Source: Helianthus annuus (Eukaryota; Streptophyta; Magnoliopsida; Asterales; Asteraceae). From it: 64,000 bases of DNA. Numbering within the stretch: position 1 is the first letter of the stretch; each line of letters starts with the position of its first letter. A program made the translations under genes and the position numbers. The notes beneath the pieces were generated by a model. It had not been told where the DNA came from. It was given only the letters and a program-made list of their open reading frames with translations, and did no database searches. Positions 59,001-64,000 of the stretch are shown here, piece after piece. The stretch is taken from the NCBI RefSeq assembly GCF_002127325.2, contig NC_035448.2, positions 86,446,587 through 86,510,586 on the forward strand, in the 5' to 3' direction.

Positions 59001-59900
59001 CTTTTCTGTCACACCCCGACCACGAAGAACATACAAATCGTGGCGGAAACATCGGGGAGTGTTGTAACAGAATTTATTGTTTCAAATCCATGGCAAATGA
59101 AGTTTCGTTTTATTAAACAAATATGAAAGTATACATTGTTTAAACAAGAACCAAAGAGTACATAACATAAATTAAGTAGTTCTTGTCTCGTTTTAAGTCA
59201 CTAAGGCACAGGCCCGCCTAAGTATGTCTTGATAAGTCCTATGCATCATCTCCTGAAAACACATGTGAAAATAGGTACGTCAGCATAAAAATGCCTGTGA
59301 GATACATTGGTTTTGTGAAAACGGAATTCATGACTTATGTTTTGAGAAAATGTTTAGTCATGAACCTTGTATTTTGCTTTTCTTGTAAATCATTTGAAAA
59401 CGGTAGGATCAGATGATATGTAAAAATAAGAGAACATGTAAAATGAGTTTGTATAAGATAAGTCGTTTGTAAATCAGTGTCTCGTTAAAAGTGTGTTATT
59501 TGTATAAAATGTTATATGCCTCAAATTGAAATGATTCAAGTAACGCTACGATATGTAATACCATACAAACACTTATATATAGGAAGTACCACCGGCGTAT
59601 CCACCATGCTTGTATCATATTACACATGCCTCGTTACTTAGATCACTTGCTCAAACCAAACCATCAAGATGAAGTGTTTAACAATTGTAGAAATGTTCAT
59701 GTATAGTCGAATGTCTATTGTCAAATGTAAATCATGTCAACAGATACAACTGGTTCACACGGTTCAATGGTTACGAACGGTTCATATAATCAAAGGGTTT
59801 AGACGGTTCACATAGTCAAATGGTTACAACGGTTCAAAATGTAGTATAATGTGTTCATATGCTGGATGAGCATATGCAACAGAAATGCAACGTAGAATAA

Positions 59901-60173
59901 TGTACTACGCATGCACACAATGGGCGTACGTAGCATGAAATGTATTGTAAAGTGATGTACTAAGTACGCACACAATGGGCATACATAGCATGAAATGTAA
60001 TGTGAAACAATGTACTAAGTACGCACACAATGGGCATACATAGCATAAAACGTAATGTAAAGCAATGTACTAAGTACGCACACAATGGGCATACATAGCA
60101 TGAAATGTAATGTAAAATCATGTACTAAGTACGCACAAAATGGGCATACATAGCATGAGATGTAATGAAATCA
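59901..60173. repeat. 55 bp tandem repeat, five units, element C right LTR
   Basis: Same array and phase as 53121-53393, with only a few substitutions. Confidence 0.9.
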
Positions 60174-61074
60174 TGTACTATAATGTATTAACGAATATAG
60201 CAGGTATATGATGTGAAAACATGGAAAGCATGAAAGTAACAAGTAGGCACATGTGTTCCACCCCAAAACAGTTTGGAAAACAGTAAAAGAGGGGTTCAAT
60301 GTACTCACCTGAGATTGCTTTGTAGTCTTTGTATAATAACCAATAATGCTAGAGATCACGGAATATCAAACGACACCTAATAGGTAGCTTTATCAATATA
60401 CCGGACCAAAATCGGAAGGATCAGATAGTATGCGGGTTCGTAAACCAAACGAGTATGGATACTCGTGTAATATGGTTTAACAAAGCCTACATACTAAAAT
60501 GAAACCTAACCTAAGTGCTTACGACCCATTACGACCCGTTTAGGTAGCTTATGCTATCTTAACGCGTCGTTCGCGTAGAACGCGTTTGGAACGCCTAACA
60601 TCGTGGCCATAAGGTATAACCTCAGAAGGTTATAGCTATGGTCACCTAATGTGTTTGGTCGGATCCTAATGATCGACCAAATGGGTCGGGTTCGAAAGTC
60701 TAAGCGATGGTTTAGATCGCTTACCTTATGACCCTATATAAGCACTATACTAAAAGTGACGAGCTAAGCATGTTAGAACATGCTTAACTAAGTTTAGAAA
60801 ACAGGTTTGGCATCAAAACAAACGGCTTTGATGCTCACGAGTAGTTTGGTTACAAAATACGCAAGAATGCGCATTTTGGCCGAAACTACGACTCGTCACT
60901 GAGCCTAGATAACGTGGTAATCAGTAGGTATAGTCACTACGGACTATAACCATCGTGATCACGCTCACGTTATGAAGTTCCAATGAACTTCGTGTTGACC
61001 ATTGGGTGGTCAACGCAGAAAGTCAAACAAAGTTTGACTTTAGCACTAGAAAGCGTTTAAAAGAACGAAAGAAC

Positions 61075-61081
61075 ACTTACG
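61075..61081 (-). promoter_or_regulatory. Candidate 5' splice site in element C leader
   Basis: On the - strand CCCTTC is followed by GTAAGT, about 110 bp downstream of the TATA box. With the acceptor before 58372 it would give an intron of about 2.7 kb. Confidence 0.45.
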
Positions 61082-61190
61082 AAGGGTCCCCGAAAGCTAA
61101 ACTTGATCCAGGAGCTCAGGTATGAAGCAATAGCATCAACTTAGAGCTCTTTGATCAGTTTTGTGGGTTTTAACACAAATGGGGGGGGGG

Positions 61191-61200
61191 ATATTTATAG
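61191..61200 (-). promoter_or_regulatory. TATA box of element C promoter LTR
   Basis: On the - strand CTATAAATATCC followed by a C run. The left LTR copy is mutated at this site. Confidence 0.6.
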
Positions 61201-62243
61201 GAAAAGTAAAGCCGTTAGGATCGTTTCTTGAGTATCGTGCCACGATCTTATGCGTACACTTGTCAAGATGTTGTGGTGGCTTATAATGACCTTAACCCCA
61301 GAGATGGTGAAAGGGCATTGCCCTTTGGAGTGTTTGAAAGGCCAAGTTTTGCAAGAAAACAAAGTTTCTGCAACTGTAGGGGCCATGCGGGCCGCCTGGG
61401 CATGTCTGATCTGCACATACTTTCAGAAATGGCAGTTTTGGTCCCTGTTGCATGTTTAAGCCATTTCCGACACTTCTAAGGCCCATAAAGCCAACTTTAA
61501 GGCCCTAAAATGATGCCTAAACATTGTGGACATGAAACATGCTCAAAAATATGTCGGATGTTGGTTCGTTTGGCCGTACGATCGCGTTGTTCGGTTAATT
61601 ACGACGAAATGCGCATAAGCGCGAAAAACGATCCAAATGACGCGACGAATGGATTTTTCTCTTGCCAAACACTAAGGCATAATATTATAATGCTTACATA
61701 AATTTTTGGATGTCCGGATGTATTCAGAACGTAAGTTATGCGCGAAAGTGCAAACTTGTGCACTTTTTGACACTTTTAGCCCCTGAATGATCCAAAAGTT
61801 TGTTTTAGCATACCAAACCCCTCAAAACCTATTTCTAAGCTATGTAAAGGATATTTATGGTATGTTTAACTTATGGACATGTTCCGGAATGTTCGTTACA
61901 GTTCGAATTGGCATACTTTCATAGTTTGTCAAGTTTAGTCCCTGTAAGCGAATTAACTTGTTTTTGCCATACCAAAGCCTTCAAAACTTATTTCTAAGTT
62001 ATGTAAAGGTTATTTAAGGTATGTTAAGTATATGTTGATGTTCCGGAGTATTTGTCGCATTAAACTGAGTACGTTTACGCACTAGTTTGCGTATAATTCT
62101 CCAGAAAGCGATGTAGAGTTTGAAATTGAACAAGAATTGATATGTGCAAAAGATACACATATTTATACAAGATCCCAAGTATGAAATACAATATTTCATT
62201 GGCTTGGTATTTGTTTGATGGTCGCGGTGACACAGGTGTCACA

Positions 62244-62248
62244 AGCAT
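62244..62248. repeat. Target site duplication of element C, right copy (AGCAT)
   Basis: Identical to 52197-52201. Confidence 0.9.
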
Positions 62249-62610
62249 ACTGATTAAACCTGCCTGAAGAGCTGGATGCGGTACACAACGTCTTTCACGT
62301 GCCCAATCTGAAGGAGTGTTTGTCAGCTAAAACATTCGTTGTTCTTTTAGGAACTTGTGATTAACAACCAACTACGCTTCATGGAGGAACCGGTTGAGAT
62401 CAGGGATCAAGAAACCAAAACCCTCAAGCGTGGTACAATATACCAACAGACCGAGTTCGTTGGATCTCGCGTCGAGGCCCAGAGCTTACCCGGGAACGGG
62501 AAAACCAGATGATGTGCATGTATCCCCAGTTGTTTACAAACATTACTTCTAGCACTGAGGCTACAGCTGAATTTCGAGAAGAAATTCCAAACCAACAGGG
62601 GATGATGTGA
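62249..62610 (+). pseudogene. Element F integrase C-terminus and chromodomain-like tail
   Basis: Continues the integrase cut at 52201: ELDAVHNVFHVPNLKECL, then after frameshifts MEEPVEIRDQETKTLKRG, and in another frame SRRGPELTRERENQMMCMYP with the stop at 62608. The order matches element B's C-terminus. Confidence 0.75.
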
Positions 62611-62981
62611 CGCCCCACGAAAACGTTTAATCACACTAGCTTGTCAGTGGCTGCACGCTAAATTTCGGGATGAAATTTCTTGAACTTGGGGATAATGTGA
62701 CACTTCGGGTTTTCCTGTACGTTTCTTGAGTGCCATAATTAATTTTGTGAAACTCAATACTAATACTAAGTGAAATACGTACAAACCCTGTGAATCTAAT
62801 GCTATGCGATTTTATGTGCTATGTGACGGTATGTGCTATGTGGCTTACATGTTTCGTTCTGTGGACCTTCGTGAAACTGCTTGTATCTACGTATGGTAAT
62901 GGAGTCTATGTATGCATATAGAGTGTAGCGTATGACTGTTGCTTAAATTTCGAGGACGAAATTCCTGTAACCTGGGGAGAA
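62611..62981 (+). other. 3' untranslated region of element F with duplicated polypurine region
   Basis: Two similar segments occur: 62651-62703 (AAATTTCGGGATGAAATTTC to GGGGATAATGTGACA) and 62946-62988 (AAATTTCGAGGACGAAATTC to GGGGAGAATGTGACA). Only the second is followed by the true LTR. The first is followed by about 290 bp of unrelated sequence. Confidence 0.6.
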
Positions 62982-64000
62982 TGTGACAACTCGAACCTTT
63001 GACCCTAATCGTCGTGAGACGAGCCTGTTATTATTATTAATATTATTATCATTTTTATCGTGATTATTATTTACTAAAATAATTGGGATTACCGTTATAT
63101 TACTAAAAACTGGGCCAGTTGGTTGAGCAAGACTCCTATTTGTTCAAACGGACTCACGCACTTGGGCTAGGCCCAAGCTAACAAACCTAAACCCTACCTA
63201 TTTAAACAACCTTATAATCCCTTACCCCCCTCATTTTCTTCAAAACCAAAACCCTACAAAATCATAATCAGCCGCACATCTCTCCTCCTGCCTTCGATCA
63301 GCTTCTCCGGCAATCGGAGCTCTTCCGGCAAATCCCCCGGTGCTCCGTTCCTATTCCATCGCACACCCACAAGTCCGCAACACCCCTGAAAACCCCCTCC
63401 TCCCTCTTCACTTTAAGCTACCCAACACCCCCTGTCTCCCCTCGGCTTATCAGCTGACCACCGCCAACCGGTGGTGGCATATGGCGGCACCACAGCAAGA
63501 GTGGAAGTAAAAGGAGAGATAAAAGGAAGGCGGCGACGGCATTACATCTCTGACAGCGGCGATGACGGCGCCGCCGTAACGACGGCGGTGGTGCTCTGAT
63601 CTCCGACAGATTTCATTGGTAAGGTTAACCCCTCCTCGTTTCCTTTTCCTTACTGAAGGTGGACGATGATGAACCTAAATGTTGCTGCTATTTGATGTTG
63701 TTTGAGGATAAAGCCAGTGGTGGCCGGCGGCGGCTGTAACTGCCGGAAATAACGACGACGGAGACGGCTGGACGGTGGTTCTCGTTGGCAGCAGGTAGGA
63801 GTTAACTATTTTGTTTTGTATGTGCTATTTCTGTTTAGTGTGGGTGGCATTAACTGATTTGGAGTAGATATATTTGAGCATGGTATAAGAATTTTGTAAT
63901 AAGCAGATCCGAAATCAATTGATTACTTGCATTTTGTGGATTCAACTTCTTGTTCTCATTTGTTTAACTGTTCAAATAAGATTAGGGGTAAAAATTATGT
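62982..64000 (+). repeat. Right (3') LTR of element F, first 1019 bp
   Basis: Starts TGTGACAACTCG and matches 46397 onward with scattered substitutions (for example CCTAATCG against CCTGATCG, and a shorter C run). It is cut by the window edge. Confidence 0.85.

Larger units (their letters stand above)
52202..62243 (-). mobile_element. Element C: pol-less, gag-only Tekay-like LTR retrotransposon (10.0 kb)
   Basis: LTRs at 52202-55490 (3289 bp) and 59007-62243 (3237 bp) flank a 3.5 kb internal region. That region has a primer site, an open gag, the A-like conserved block, a 105 bp tandem repeat and a polypurine tract. No pol domain is present. Target duplications are perfect. Its architecture is the same as element A, and its LTRs are related but clearly diverged. 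Confidence 0.9.
59007..62243 (-). repeat. Right (5') LTR of element C
   Basis: Closely matches 52202-55490. It lacks about 25 bp near 59440 and about 31 bp at the dyads near 61390. It has the 55 bp array (59901-60173), donor-like GTAAGT (61075-61080), TATA (61191-61200) and one dyad. Confidence 0.9.
46397..64000 (+). mobile_element. Element F: decayed Ty3/gypsy element, split by element C
   Basis: Left LTR at 46397-49483, primer site at 49486, remnants of integrase at about 51610-52201 and 62249-62610, polypurine tract, and the first kilobase of the right LTR from 62982 to the window edge. All point to the + strand. Gag, protease and RT are not recognisable by eye at 49500-51600. Element C occupies 52202-62243 and splits the integrase C-terminal region. 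Confidence 0.8.

Overview
This window is intergenic, transposon-packed plant nuclear DNA. I see no conserved host gene, no rRNA or tRNA gene and nothing bacterial. Almost every base belongs to LTR retrotransposons inserted into one another. The LTR and gag/pol styles suggest a plant of the Asteraceae. They include tRNA-iMet primer sites, Tekay-like gag proteins starting MPPRR, an Athila-like element with CACGGGGCCGTG motifs, and copia gag proteins with UBN2 and CCHC modules. The family assignment is from memory and is an inference, not a search result.

Layout, left to right. (1) 1-5010 is the 3' part of an Athila-like Ty3/gypsy element (+ strand): one intact ORF in the env position, a long non-coding tail and a complete 1.69 kb 3' LTR. 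(2) 5011-32639 is an older Ty3/gypsy chromovirus, 'D' (+ strand). Its gag is split at 5418/27557 by a 22 kb insertion, and its 3' LTR is 31187-32639. (3) The 22 kb insertion is element 'A' (5419-27551, - strand), flanked by the target duplication AGTAC. It is a gag-only, pol-less Tekay-like element with 3.3 kb LTRs. (4) Element 'B' (7665-20159, - strand) sits inside A's left LTR. It is a full-length Tekay-like gag-pol element with three in-frame TGA stops. (5) 32640-33247 is the 5' LTR and leader of a copia element ('copia-2') into which D inserted. (6) 33377-41550 is a gag-only copia element ('copia-3', - strand). Its two LTRs point in opposite directions, yet it is flanked by the direct duplication GACAA. 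(7) 41556-46396 holds non-LTR material: a CGTAAA-rich minisatellite, two foldback elements embedded in (TA)n tracts, one of them with a telomere-like core, and a 928 bp non-autonomous Helitron. (8) 46397 to the right edge is a decayed Ty3/gypsy element 'F' (+ strand, 3.1 kb LTR). Its integrase is split by element 'C' (52202-62243, - strand, target duplication AGCAT). C is a second gag-only Tekay-like element, and its 368-codon gag is fully open.

How the parts may work together (inference). B belongs to the type of element that could supply protease, RT and integrase to the pol-less A/C group, because the three gags, primer sites and LTR layouts are clearly related. All three also carry a good splice-acceptor context directly before the gag ATG and a donor-like sequence in the LTR leader. 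That suggests a spliced gag message lacking the primer site. Five otherwise different LTR families here carry repeated short GC-rich dyads with a CGG-N(1-2)-CCG core a short distance upstream of the TATA box. I consider this the most interesting signal in the window.

Limits: everything was read by eye. LTR ends and target duplications are exact where stated. Percent identities, ages and family names would need alignment.
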